A DNA stretch of 16,140 bases from Christensenella sp. UBA3770. Its GTDB lineage: Bacteria > Bacillota > Clostridia > Christensenellales > CAG-1252. The notes below the pieces were generated by a model. It did not search any database. It was not told the origin of the DNA and saw only the letters and a program-made list of their open reading frames with translations. Location of the stretch: assembly GCA_002371075.1 (NCBI GenBank), contig DFFS01000084.1, positions 1 to 16,140 of the forward strand. Direction: 5' to 3'. Shown here piece after piece: positions 5,897 through 13,863 of the stretch; the stretch's first letter is position 1, and every line of letters starts with the position of its first letter. The position numbers were made by a program, and so were the translations under genes.

Positions 5897-7909
5897 GAAA
5901 CCGCCGCCGGAAAACCCACCCCCACCACCATGGAACGACCCGCCGCCGCCTCTGCCGCTGCCCCCGAGGGCATTGCCCGCCTTACGCGCCATCTCGGCGG
6001 CTTTTGCCGCCTTTTGCGCGATCTCAACGGAACGGATCACGTTGGCAACGTTGCCCACAAAGTTGAGCCCCGTCATGCCGCGGAAAGAGCGTGAGAAGAA
6101 ATAGAGGATCAGGAAGCTTTCCGCATCCATATTAAAGCCGCGCGAGGACATCTCCTTAAACTCGGGATAAGCGATCTCCAGTTGTTCCGCAACCTTGTCC
6201 GCAATGCCCATTGCTGTGGCAAAGATCATATAGTCTTCCCACAGAACCAGCTCAGGGATCTCATGCTCGTCCATCGAGGAAAACTCCTGCATAAATTTGC
6301 CGAGGGCGCGCAACTTGTCGTACTCCTTTTGACCTTTTAAGGTCAAAGGTGCTTTGATCTTGCGCAAAAGGAGGTATGCGATCAGCGCACCGATGATGAG
6401 CCCCGCGCCGAAGAAGGTCATTCCGGCGGAGAGAATAAAGCTCGTAAAGCCGGAAATGATGATCACGATCACGCCGAAGACGATCATTGTCGTGGAGAAC
6501 TTTTGCGCCCGCTGTTTGGCGGGGTTGTCCTTGCGATAATCGCCGTCGCGTTGCGTTTTGTTTAAGATCGCCTCCTTGTACTTTTCCACAACGTGCATGA
6601 AGCGCTCGTAATTGTTTTTGGCAAATTTTTCAAACTCCTTCATCGTAAAGGACTCACCCATCGGCTTGACCATCAGGAGCATGTCTATCACGTATTTTTG
6701 ATGCGTGCGGAGCTCGTTTTCCTCATCCTTTTTGATGACGGTGATCAGGGCGCTTTTTTTGCCTTCGTCCGGTTTGATGGAGATGTATTTCAGGCGAACA
6801 AGCTCCAACATTGTGGCGGAGATGCTTTCATCGATGTAGTTTTCGTTGGAGTAGTAGAAATAGAGCGGGCTGACCTCGCCGCCGGCGTAGCCTTCCGGAA
6901 TGTCGCGGTAATAGATGGGCGCGTCGGGCAGCTCAACGGGAGCATTTTTCTTTTTGGCATAAAAGACGTACGCCACGCCCGCTACGACGGCAAGCGCCGC
7001 CAACACGTAGTCAAGGATCGTCACAAAGAGGCGGATCTTCCTTTCACGCGTGTACTTTTTGTACCAGGCAAGTTCCTCCTCCTCGATTTGGCGCGCCGTC
7101 ATGGAATTGTCCACGGAGGAAGAAACGTAGTTGCCCTTTTCAAGGAGCATCCTGCTCTCCACGTATTCTCCTGCCGAGACGTCCTCCACCTCGATCAAAA
7201 CGGACTGTTTATCATCCGATTGTTTCCAGTAGCCAACCGCGTTTGCGGAAGTGTGCAACCAAGAGCGAAGCTCCGGTTCTTGGGCGGGGAAACGGACGTC
7301 CACCGTCATTTTTTCCACGTCCATCGTGTTGATCTCGGAAAGGTATTTGTAGTAAAAGACCGAGGCATCCGCCACGTCCGTCACGATCCCTTTAACGGAA
7401 TAACTGTAAGAGATCGTGTGCGTTCCGGAAGAAAACTCCGGCATAATGACGCCGATCTCCACCCCGCTTGAACGGGTGTAGAAATATCCTGTGGCGGAAT
7501 TTCTGTACCTTTGCGTATACTTTTCTTTGGCACCCGATGCGTCAAGATCGATGGGCTCCTCCGCAAAGGCGATTTTTTGTCCGTCCAAAGAGAAGGAGTC
7601 CTTGTCGATGGCAAAATAGCCCGGCTTTGACAGTGCGTTGATCAGTTTCTCATCGTCGATGATGCGATAAAAGTTCCACCAATCGGTGTCCTGCTCGTAA
7701 AACTTTGCCTTCGACGTCTCCGTAAAGGTGATGACGCCGTTTGCGCCGATGTCCACCGTAATGTCCAAAGTCTTCAAGACGATCTCGCTGGAGAAAAGCT
7801 TGCAGGACGTAACCGTGGGCAAAAGCGCCAAGGCAAAGAGAAAAATAACGACAAAGCAAGCCGCGATACGCAGCTTGCTCTGTTTTTTAACGCTATTGGT
7901 TTGTTTCAT
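5882..7909 (-). CDS. DUF2207-family membrane protein with lipoprotein-type N-terminus and glycine-rich tail
   Basis: The 675-residue protein is a large membrane protein of unknown function. A signal segment (ACFVVIFLFALALLPTVTSC) ends in a possible lipobox cysteine. A long extracytoplasmic region of about 260 residues with the DUF2207 pattern follows (LDITVDIGANGVITFTE and DWWNFYRI). Next come a membrane segment (DYVLAALAVVAGVAYVFYA), a cytosolic part, and a hydrophobic pair around TMIVFGVIVIIISGFTSFIL and FGAGLIIGALIAYLLL. The last 30 residues are almost all Gly, Ser and Phe and end GGRR. It starts within the lemA stop (TAATG), and LemA and DUF2207 proteins are frequent neighbours in other bacteria. 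Its last codons and stop coincide with the terminal repeat of the palindrome downstream, so the native C-terminus may have been altered. Confidence 0.85.
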   Translation of the reverse strand: MKQTNSVKKQSKLRIAACFVVIFLFALALLPTVTSCKLFSSEIVLKTLDITVDIGANGVITFTETSKAKFYEQDTDWWNFYRIIDDEKLINALSKPGYFAIDKDSFSLDGQKIAFAEEPIDLDASGAKEKYTQRYRNSATGYFYTRSSGVEIGVIMPEFSSGTHTISYSYSVKGIVTDVADASVFYYKYLSEINTMDVEKMTVDVRFPAQEPELRSWLHTSANAVGYWKQSDDKQSVLIEVEDVSAGEYVESRMLLEKGNYVSSSVDNSMTARQIEEEELAWYKKYTRERKIRLFVTILDYVLAALAVVAGVAYVFYAKKKNAPVELPDAPIYYRDIPEGYAGGEVSPLYFYYSNENYIDESISATMLELVRLKYISIKPDEGKKSALITVIKKDEENELRTHQKYVIDMLLMVKPMGESFTMKEFEKFAKNNYERFMHVVEKYKEAILNKTQRDGDYRKDNPAKQRAQKFSTTMIVFGVIVIIISGFTSFILSAGMTFFGAGLIIGALIAYLLLRKIKAPLTLKGQKEYDKLRALGKFMQEFSSMDEHEIPELVLWEDYMIFATAMGIADKVAEQLEIAYPEFKEMSSRGFNMDAESFLILYFFSRSFRGMTGLNFVGNVANVIRSVEIAQKAAKAAEMARKAGNALGGSGRGGGGSFHGGGGGFSGGGFGGRR

Positions 7910-8481
7910 TAAAACTTCACCTGAGGCACGTTCTCACGAATCGTGTTGTCCACCTCAAAGAACTTCTCCTCCTTGAAGCCGAAGATCGAAGCGATGATGT
8001 TGGACGGGAAGCGCTTTACAAGCACGTTGAACTTTTGTACCGTGTCGTTGTAGAACTGCCTTGCGAAGGAGATCTTGTTCTCGATATCGGAAAGCTCCTT
8101 TTGCAAACTCATAAAGTTTTGATTTGCTTTAAGATCGGGATATTTCTCCATCGTAACAAGAAGCCTGCCAAGCGCGCCGGACAAGCCGTTGTTTGCGTCG
8201 ATGGCTTCCTCGGTGGTGGTGGCTGCGCTCACGCGGCTGCGCCACATCGTGACGTTTTCAAGGGTTTCCTTCTCATGCGCGGCATAGCCTTTTACGGTTT
8301 CCACAAGATTGGGGATAAGGTCGAAACGACGACGAAGTTGCACGTCGATCTGCGACCAACCGTTTTTGACTTTTTCCCTGCCGTCAACAAGTTTGTTGTA
8401 CGCCTTGACGATAAGTGCGACGATGATGATAACAAGCGCCGCAATGCCGAGACCGATCAATAATTTGACCCACCAAAACAT
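7909..8481 (-). CDS. lemA: LemA family protein
   Basis: The 190-residue protein begins with a single membrane anchor (VKLLIGLGIAALVIIIVALI) and continues as the helical LemA domain: AYNKLVDGREKVKNGWSQID, LRRRFDLIPNLVETVKGYA, then SDIENKISFARQFYNDTVQK and FPSNIIASIFGFKEE. Length and motif order are normal. The biochemical role of LemA is not established; it is often encoded next to DUF2207/TPM-type membrane proteins, as here. It begins two bases after the ECF S-component stop, with AGAGG eight bases before the ATG, and overlaps the next gene by one base. It therefore appears to belong to the riboswitch-led transcript. Confidence 0.93.
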   Translation of the reverse strand: MFWWVKLLIGLGIAALVIIIVALIVKAYNKLVDGREKVKNGWSQIDVQLRRRFDLIPNLVETVKGYAAHEKETLENVTMWRSRVSAATTTEEAIDANNGLSGALGRLLVTMEKYPDLKANQNFMSLQKELSDIENKISFARQFYNDTVQKFNVLVKRFPSNIIASIFGFKEEKFFEVDNTIRENVPQVKF

Positions 8482-8483
8482 AA

Positions 8484-9191
8484 TTAATACCTCTCTGTTT
8501 TATCCGCATCGACTCCCTTGGCATTGCCTTGTTCATCAACGCTTGTAATTATTTTATCACTTTCCGCATTTTCTGTCAACTCAACGGAAGGTGTACCCGC
8601 CGTCTTCGGCAAGGGGCTTGCCGCGTCCTCCTCTTTCAAAAAGATATCTTTGCCGTAATACTTGATCATCAGTTTGTTAAGAAGAGCGCGCATCGGCGCA
8701 AAAAGCGTGATGTTGAAAACCGCGTTGCCGACAACGTGGATCACGTAATAGTAGATGCCGCGCACGTACACCAGCGCAAAGACCTTGGCAAAGTTTTTGC
8801 CCCGTCCTGCCGCGACGAGCGAATCGATGGCTGTTGTCAACACGCCGAAAGAGGCTGTCACAAGGATCGTAAACCCAAAATAGACAAACCTGTTTTTGAT
8901 TTTGAAAATACGCGCAAGCATAAAAGTGGCAAACGCCACGAAGTTCCAATGAATAAGATAGGCGATCACCCACGTGTGAATGCCCCAAATAAAGCATTCG
9001 ATCACGATAAAGACCGCCGTTGCCGCAAAAGCGATTTGCGGCTTGAAGCAGGCTGCATAGAGCATGATCAAAAGCGTGACGACCTCCACGTTCGGAATGG
9101 ACGCCAACGCCTGTTTGCCCGCAGAGAGCAGCGCTGCCGCAAGCGCTGTAAGGACGATGTCCTTAGTTAAGAGTCGTCTTTTTGACTCCAT
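8484..9191 (-). CDS. ECF transporter S component, probably for a cobalamin-related substrate
   Basis: The 235-residue integral membrane protein looks like the substrate-capturing subunit of an energy-coupling-factor importer. It has about six hydrophobic segments, including DIVLTALAAALLSAGKQALA, VVTLLIMLYAACFKPQIAFA, FGFTILVTASFGVLTTAI and a last one near YYYVIHVVGNAVFNITLF, plus aromatic/His-rich loops (WGIHTWVIAYLIHWN). A polar tail of about 45 residues extends past the usual end. No ECF ATPase or T component is present, so it would use the shared module encoded elsewhere. Substrate is inferred from the cobalamin riboswitch and DUF4430 neighbour upstream. Its ATG lies 29 bases inside the DUF4430 gene, and I see no good ribosome binding site, which suggests coupled translation. 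Confidence 0.82.
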   Translation of the reverse strand: MESKRRLLTKDIVLTALAAALLSAGKQALASIPNVEVVTLLIMLYAACFKPQIAFAATAVFIVIECFIWGIHTWVIAYLIHWNFVAFATFMLARIFKIKNRFVYFGFTILVTASFGVLTTAIDSLVAAGRGKNFAKVFALVYVRGIYYYVIHVVGNAVFNITLFAPMRALLNKLMIKYYGKDIFLKEEDAASPLPKTAGTPSVELTENAESDKIITSVDEQGNAKGVDADKTERY

Positions 9192-9636
9192 TGGGAAGAG
9201 TAAAGAGCAAAACCGTGTCTTTCACGGCGGCATAATGCCAGTTTCCGACATCTTCCGTCAATGCAATGATAACTTTCAATCCCTCGCTGTAGGGGATCTT
9301 GTTGATGGCGACACCGGAATAATTGAACTTTTCGCCATCGTATTCAAACGAATCGCACATGCCGTACGGATCTTGCAAGGCTTCGTCATCACTGTTGATG
9401 AAGATGCCGATGTACTTTCCGGCAGTGGCGTCGTTTGCGATCGTGACGTCTTTATACTTTACGCTGGTGAAGAAGATATCCACGCCCTCGTTGTATTGCA
9501 ACTCGATCTTTCCTTTTTCCTCAAGCTGCTTCAAAGCGTCAAACGCCGACTCGCCTTCAAACTTTTGGCAAGCGACGAACAGGATGGAAGTCGCCAAAAG
9601 GGTGACCACCAAAAGTGCAGTTAAAAATTTCCTCAT
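9163..9636 (-). CDS. DUF4430-like lipoprotein, possible corrinoid-binding partner of the ECF transporter
   Basis: The 157-residue protein has a signal sequence (FLTALLVVTLLATSILFVAC) ending in a lipobox cysteine, so it should be a surface lipoprotein. The mature part is a compact beta-rich domain. YIGIFINSDDEALQDPYGMC, FNYSGVAINKIPYSEG and LKVIIALTEDVGNWHY fit the DUF4430 pattern, a fold related to the C-terminal domain of transcobalamin. I chose the ATG at 9636 because GGAGGG lies seven bases upstream; an in-frame ATG at 9669 would begin directly against the riboswitch and has no such site. It is the first gene after the cobalamin riboswitch and overlaps the ECF S component, which supports a role in corrinoid capture. 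Direct binding is not shown by the sequence. Confidence 0.78.
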   Translation of the reverse strand: MRKFLTALLVVTLLATSILFVACQKFEGESAFDALKQLEEKGKIELQYNEGVDIFFTSVKYKDVTIANDATAGKYIGIFINSDDEALQDPYGMCDSFEYDGEKFNYSGVAINKIPYSEGLKVIIALTEDVGNWHYAAVKDTVLLFTLPNGVKKTTLN

Positions 9637-9674
9637 TTTCTTTCCCTCCGAAAGTAATTTATTGAGCATTCCGC

Positions 9675-9845
9675 GCTTGAAGTATCCTGACTGGAGCGGC
9701 GCTTGTCGCGCCCTGCGTGCCTTCCCTTGTAGTGACGTTCGCTAACGCTTCTCTCTCTGCTAAGAAGCGGCTCTTACAGTAGCGGGGGCTGTGCGGGATT
9801 TTCACCTGCTTCCTTGTCCGCTCGGAATTTTCACCATAGTTATTC
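9675..9845 (-). promoter_or_regulatory. Cobalamin (B12) riboswitch aptamer
   Basis: On the minus strand the region carries the ordered conserved pieces of the cobalamin aptamer. GGTGAAAATCCC (9806-9795) is followed by CCGCTACTGTAAG (9785-9773), then GGGAAGG (9726-9720), and a B12-box-like AGTCAGGATAC (9692-9682). A second GGTGAAAATTCC (9835-9824) lies at the 5' side. Boundaries are approximate. No hairpin with a U-run lies between the aptamer and the DUF4430 ribosome binding site, so control is more likely at translation than at termination. B12 binding would reduce expression of the downstream genes. I could not identify a convincing promoter upstream; the hydA terminator occupies that space. 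Confidence 0.88.
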
Positions 9846-9855
9846 AGTTGTACAA

Positions 9856-9877
9856 AGGGGCGCGTTGCCGCGCCCCT
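9856..9877 (-). terminator. GC-rich hairpin after hydA, probable terminator
   Basis: GGGGCGCG (9857-9864) and CGCGCCCC (9869-9876) form a perfect eight-pair stem with a four-base loop and an added A-T pair. On the minus strand only a short TTT follows, so it is a weaker terminator than the others here. A second inverted repeat, TTCAAGG-N9-CCTTGAA (9890-9912), lies between it and the hydA stop and may protect the 3' end of the mRNA. Confidence 0.55.
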
Positions 9878-9918
9878 CCAGCTTATTTTTTCAAGGAGCG
9901 ATGTCCCTTGAATCTCCC

Positions 9919-11667
9919 TTACAGACCCCTCTTGATATAGGAAGTGTGCAGGATGTGATGCGCCTTGTGGCTGCCCGGCTCGCCGAGGTACTCCTCGTAA
10001 ACCGCCTTGATCGCGGGGTTGTCGTGCGACTTTCTGAGCGGCATTTCCTTGTCGAGCTTGTAAATGGAAGCCGCGCGCGTCGCCTTGATGTCCACGTTGT
10101 TTCTCTCATCCGCTGTACGAATGGGCTGACCGCCGCCGTTTACACAGCCGCCGGGGCAACTCATGATCTCAATGAAATGATAGGGGCTCTTGCCTTCTTT
10201 GATCTGATCCAAAAGCACTCTGGCGTTTGCCAAGCCGGACGCAACGGCGACCTTGACTTTGATGCCGGCAACGTCGTACTCCGCCTCTTTGATGCCCTTG
10301 GTTCCGCGAACTTCCACAAAGTCAACGGACGGGAGCTCCTTTCCGGTAAGCTTTTCAGCCACGGTACGAAGCGCCGCTTCCATAACGCCGCCCGTAACGC
10401 CGAAGATCACGCCTGCGCCGGTGGAAATGCCCAGCGGGTCGTCAAACTTCTCGGACGGGAGGTCGTTGAACATAATGCCCATACGCTTGATCATCTTGGC
10501 AAGCTCGCGCGTGGTCAACACGGCGTCGATGTCGGGAATGTTCTCCCCCGCCGCGTTTTGATCGGGACGGGTCTTTTCAAACTTCTTGGCGGTACACGGC
10601 ATCACGGAGACCACGTAAATGTCCTTGGGATCCTTGCCGATCTTCTCCGCATAATAGGTTTTGATGATCGCGCCGAACATCTGTTGCGGGGATTTGCAGG
10701 TGGAAAGGTGCGCAAGTTGATCGGGGAAGTTGTGCTCGATAAACTTGATCCACGCAGGAGAGCAGGAAGTGATCATCGGGAGGGTGCCGCCGTTTTGCAC
10801 TCTGTGGATAAACTCAGTGCCCTCTTCCATGATCGTAAGGTCAGCGGCAAAGTCAACGTCAAAGACGTTGTCAAAGCCCATTCTTCTGAGCGCCGCCGCC
10901 ATCTTGCCCTCTACTTCGGTGCCGATGGGGCTGTTGAACTCTTCGCCCAAGCCAACCCTGACGGAGGGCGCGGTGCCCACGATCACGTACTTGTTGGGAT
11001 CCGCAAGAGCGGCGAGCACGTTGTCGATCTCCGATTTCTCGGTAAGAGCGCCTGTCGGGCAAACGGTGATGCACTGTCCGCAACCGACGCAAGCGACGGA
11101 AGAAAGCGGATTTTCAAAAGCGCAAGCGATGTGCGTGTCAAAACCACGCGCATTGGCGCCGATGACCGCAACCGACTGATATTCCTTACACGCCGCAACG
11201 CAGCGACGGCAAAGGATGCACTTGTTGTTGTCGCGCACGAGATAGGGCGTGGTGTCGTCGATGGCGTAATTTGAAGTGGCGCCCTTATACTTATTCTCGT
11301 CGCAACCGTATTCCAAGGCAAGGGACTGCAATTCGCAACTCTTGTTTCTGACGCAGCTCAAGCACTCCTTCTTGTGATCGGAGAGCAAAAGCTCCAACGT
11401 GGTCTTGCGACTGGACATAACTCTCGGGGAGTTGGTGGTAACTTCCATTCCCTCGCTGACGGGGAAAACGCAAGCGGCGACAAGCGACCTTGCGCCCTTA
11501 ACCTCCACCACGCAAACACGGCAAGCGCCGATCGCGTTGATGTCCTTCAAATAGCAGAGCGTGGGGATCTTGATGCCCGCCTGACGCGCTGCCTGCAAAA
11601 TGGTACTGCCTTCGGGAACGGATACGGCGATCCCATTGATCTTTAAGTTAATCATCTTCGTTTCCAT
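9919..11667 (-). CDS. hydA: [FeFe]-hydrogenase catalytic subunit HydA of a trimeric NAD-linked hydrogenase
   Basis: The 582-residue protein makes or splits H2. Domains in order: an N-terminal [2Fe-2S] ferredoxin-like domain (C38, C49, C52, C66), the His-ligated [4Fe-4S] motif HKKECLSCVRNKSC (98-111), two [4Fe-4S] clusters (C150-C160 and C193-C203), then the H-cluster domain. Its signatures are TSCSPAW (C302), MPCTAKKFE (C358) and EIMSCPGGCVNGGGQP (C504, C508), with the small-subunit-like helical end after them. The second Cys of the usual TSCCP motif is Ser303 here. I chose ATG 11667, eight bases after GGAGG, over a GTG nine bases upstream. It follows hydB by 14 bases, as expected for bifurcating or NADH-dependent HydABC enzymes. 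It is cytoplasmic and needs the HydEFG maturases, which are not in this window. Confidence 0.96.
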   Translation of the reverse strand: METKMINLKINGIAVSVPEGSTILQAARQAGIKIPTLCYLKDINAIGACRVCVVEVKGARSLVAACVFPVSEGMEVTTNSPRVMSSRKTTLELLLSDHKKECLSCVRNKSCELQSLALEYGCDENKYKGATSNYAIDDTTPYLVRDNNKCILCRRCVAACKEYQSVAVIGANARGFDTHIACAFENPLSSVACVGCGQCITVCPTGALTEKSEIDNVLAALADPNKYVIVGTAPSVRVGLGEEFNSPIGTEVEGKMAAALRRMGFDNVFDVDFAADLTIMEEGTEFIHRVQNGGTLPMITSCSPAWIKFIEHNFPDQLAHLSTCKSPQQMFGAIIKTYYAEKIGKDPKDIYVVSVMPCTAKKFEKTRPDQNAAGENIPDIDAVLTTRELAKMIKRMGIMFNDLPSEKFDDPLGISTGAGVIFGVTGGVMEAALRTVAEKLTGKELPSVDFVEVRGTKGIKEAEYDVAGIKVKVAVASGLANARVLLDQIKEGKSPYHFIEIMSCPGGCVNGGGQPIRTADERNNVDIKATRAASIYKLDKEMPLRKSHDNPAIKAVYEEYLGEPGSHKAHHILHTSYIKRGL

Positions 11668-11681
11668 ATCTGTCACCTCCG

Positions 11682-13490
11682 TTATTCCTTGATAATCGCC
11701 TTGAACTTACAAGTTGACATACAAGCGCCGCACTTCACGCACTTGCTCGGGTCGATCTCCATCGCGGCAAGCTTCTTGCCGGGAGCGATGTAATCGGTGC
11801 GCGAGATCGCGTTTGCGGGGCACTGCCTTTGACACATGCCGCAACCGATACAATTGTCTTTAATGATCTTGTACTGCAACAAGCTCTTACATACGCCTGC
11901 CGGGCACTTCTTATCCCTGATGTGGGCGATGTACTCGTCACGGAAATAGCGGAGCGTGGAAAGCACGGGGTTGGGCGCCGTCTGACCGAGGCCGCAGAGG
12001 GAGTTGTCTTTGATGTAGTAACAAAGCTTCTCCATATCCTCAAGATCCTGCATCGTGGCTTTGCCGGAAGTGATCTTGTCAAGGTACTCCAAAAGCCTCT
12101 TGTTGCCGATACGGCACGGGGTGCACTTGCCGCAGCTCTCATCCACCGTAAAGGTGAGGAAGAACTTTGCGATGTCCACCATACAGTTGTCTTCGTCCAT
12201 GACGATCATACCGCCGGAACCCATCATCGAACCGATGGAGATCAGGTTGTCGTAATCGATGGGAATGTCAAAATGCTCCGCGGGAATGCAGCCGCCGGAA
12301 GGACCGCCCGTCTGCGCCGCCTTGAACTTTTTGCCGTTGGGCACGCCGCCGCCGATATCCTCAATGACCTCGCGGAGGGTGGTGCCCATCGGGATCTCCA
12401 CAAGACCGGTGTTGACGATCTTACCGCCAAGAGCAAACACCTTGGTGCCGCGGCTCTTCTCGGTGCCCATGGACTTAAACCAATCCGCGCCTTTCAAGAT
12501 GATCTGCGCGATGTTTGCATAGGTCTCAACGTTGTTGAGCACGGTGGGCTTGCCAAACAGACCCTTGTGCGCGGGGAAAGGAGGTCTGACGCGCGGCTCG
12601 CCGCGGTTGCCCTCGATACTTGTCATAAGAGCGGTCTCTTCGCCGCACACGAACGCGCCTGCGCCCAAGCGGATCTCAAGATCAAAGTTGAAGCCGGTGC
12701 CGAGAATGTTTTTGCCGAGCAAGCCGTACTCCTTTGCCTGATCGATGGCGATCTGAAGCCTTCTGACCGCGATCGGGTACTCCGCACGGACGTACACGTA
12801 GCCCTGTTGCGCGCCGATCGCATATGCGGCGATCGCCATTGCCTCAATGACCGCGTGCGGGTCGCCTTCCAAAACCGAGCGATCCATAAATGCGCCGGGG
12901 TCACCCTCGTCGGCGTTACAGGCAACGTACTTTACGTCGCCGACTGCGTCCTTGGTAAACTGCCATTTCCTGCCGGTGGGGAAGCCTGCGCCGCCTCTGC
13001 CGCGAAGACCCGAAGCAAGCACCTCGTCGATGACCTCTTGCGGTTGCATCTTGGTCAGCACCTTGATGAGCGCCTGATAGCCGTCCATCGCGATGTACTC
13101 ATCGATATTTTCGGGGTTGATCACACCGCAGTTGCGAAGCACAACGCGCGTCTGTTTTTTGTAGAAATTGGTCTCGGAAAGCGCCTTAACCGTCTTGCCC
13201 GTTGCCTTCTCTTTGTAAAGCAAGCGCTCGACGAGCCTGCCCTTGACAAGATGCTCGGAGACGATCTCGGGAACGTCCTCGACCTTTACGCAGCTGTAGA
13301 ACGCGCCCTCGGGATAAACGATGACGACGGGACCCACCGCGCAAAGACCGAAGCAACCCGTCTGCACCGTCTGAACGTCGGCAGTCAGGTTTGCCTTGGC
13401 GATCTCTTCGTTAAATGCCTTTAAAATGTTTGCGCTGTTGTTGGAGTGACAACCCGTACCACCGCAAACCAAAACGTGACTTCTGTACAT
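11682..13490 (-). CDS. hydB: NuoF-like subunit HydB of the NAD-linked [FeFe]-hydrogenase
   Basis: The 602-residue flavoprotein subunit carries the NAD(H) site. An N-terminal thioredoxin-like [2Fe-2S] domain has four cysteines (C9, C14, C46, C50). The NuoF core shows GLRGRGGAGFPTGRKW, CNADEGDPGAFMDRSVLEGD and GEPRVRPPFPA for FMN and nucleotide binding, and a [4Fe-4S] site in ESCGKCTPCRIGNKRL with a later CGLGQTAPNP. The C-terminus adds a two-cluster ferredoxin (CIGCGMCQRQCPANAI and CVKCGACMSTCKFKAI). This layout is that of HydB in trimeric bifurcating hydrogenases and of HndC. The start has AGGAGG five bases upstream and lies 12 bases after the HndB-like gene. Whether the enzyme truly bifurcates with ferredoxin cannot be read from sequence alone. 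Confidence 0.96.
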   Translation of the reverse strand: MYRSHVLVCGGTGCHSNNSANILKAFNEEIAKANLTADVQTVQTGCFGLCAVGPVVIVYPEGAFYSCVKVEDVPEIVSEHLVKGRLVERLLYKEKATGKTVKALSETNFYKKQTRVVLRNCGVINPENIDEYIAMDGYQALIKVLTKMQPQEVIDEVLASGLRGRGGAGFPTGRKWQFTKDAVGDVKYVACNADEGDPGAFMDRSVLEGDPHAVIEAMAIAAYAIGAQQGYVYVRAEYPIAVRRLQIAIDQAKEYGLLGKNILGTGFNFDLEIRLGAGAFVCGEETALMTSIEGNRGEPRVRPPFPAHKGLFGKPTVLNNVETYANIAQIILKGADWFKSMGTEKSRGTKVFALGGKIVNTGLVEIPMGTTLREVIEDIGGGVPNGKKFKAAQTGGPSGGCIPAEHFDIPIDYDNLISIGSMMGSGGMIVMDEDNCMVDIAKFFLTFTVDESCGKCTPCRIGNKRLLEYLDKITSGKATMQDLEDMEKLCYYIKDNSLCGLGQTAPNPVLSTLRYFRDEYIAHIRDKKCPAGVCKSLLQYKIIKDNCIGCGMCQRQCPANAISRTDYIAPGKKLAAMEIDPSKCVKCGACMSTCKFKAIIKE

Positions 13491-13502
13491 AGCTTCCTCC
13501 TA

Positions 13503-13862
13503 TTACTTGACGATATATTCCGTCACAGGCTCTCCGCCCAAGATGTGCTTTTCCACGATGACCTTGACCATGTCCGCCGTAAGACCGACATAGGTGACGG
13601 GCGCCTTGCCGGGAAGAACGACTTCCGCAGCGGGTTGATCTTTTACGTCCATACTGCCCGCGCGAGAGATCCTGACGTTTTTGATCAAACGAGAGGTGAT
13701 CTCGTCCACAAAAGCGTTAAAAACTTCCACGGCGCCGGACTGCAAACCGACGGTGCCCATAGCGACAAACACGTGGGTCTCACCCTCTTTGGTGTTGTCG
13801 CGGATCAGCACTTTGGACTGCATCTCTTCCCTAATGGCATTGATGTCTGCGATGCTTTTCAT
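13503..13862 (-). CDS. HndB-like thioredoxin-fold protein lacking all iron-sulfur cysteines
   Basis: The 119-residue protein occupies the place of the small (2Fe-2S) ferredoxin-like HndB protein found in clostridial hydrogenase operons. The fold is recognisable by alignment to the N-terminal domain of HydB next door: HVFVAMGTVGLQSGAVEVF corresponds to its HVLVCGGTGCHSNNSANIL, and RAGSMDVKDQP to QTGCFGLCAVGP. The positions of the four cluster ligands are Ala34, Val38 or Gly39, Ser70 and Val73 or Lys74, and the protein contains no cysteine at all. The start at 13862 has GGAGG eight bases upstream; an in-frame TTG at 13877 overlaps the previous gene. It begins one base after the HATPase stop. 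It is probably structural or regulatory rather than redox-active. Confidence 0.8.
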   Translation of the reverse strand: MKSIADINAIREEMQSKVLIRDNTKEGETHVFVAMGTVGLQSGAVEVFNAFVDEITSRLIKNVRISRAGSMDVKDQPAAEVVLPGKAPVTYVGLTADMVKVIVEKHILGGEPVTEYIVK

Positions 13863-13863
13863 T

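Noticed and set aside
9637..9669. Upstream ATG for the DUF4430 lipoprotein at 9669
   Set aside because: It lies directly against the riboswitch 3' end without a ribosome binding site, whereas ATG 9636 has GGAGGG at seven bases and places the signal peptide at the N-terminus.
9856..9877. GC hairpin as part of the cobalamin riboswitch
   Set aside because: It lies upstream of the aptamer core, matches no riboswitch helix I recognise, and is better explained as the 3' end signal of hydA.
9814..13424. Very long plus-strand open frames (486 and 531 codons) opposite hydA and hydB
   Set aside because: They are antisense shadows of the strongly conserved hydrogenase genes. They carry no recognisable domains or ribosome binding sites, and their His/Val/Asp-rich composition is typical of such shadows.
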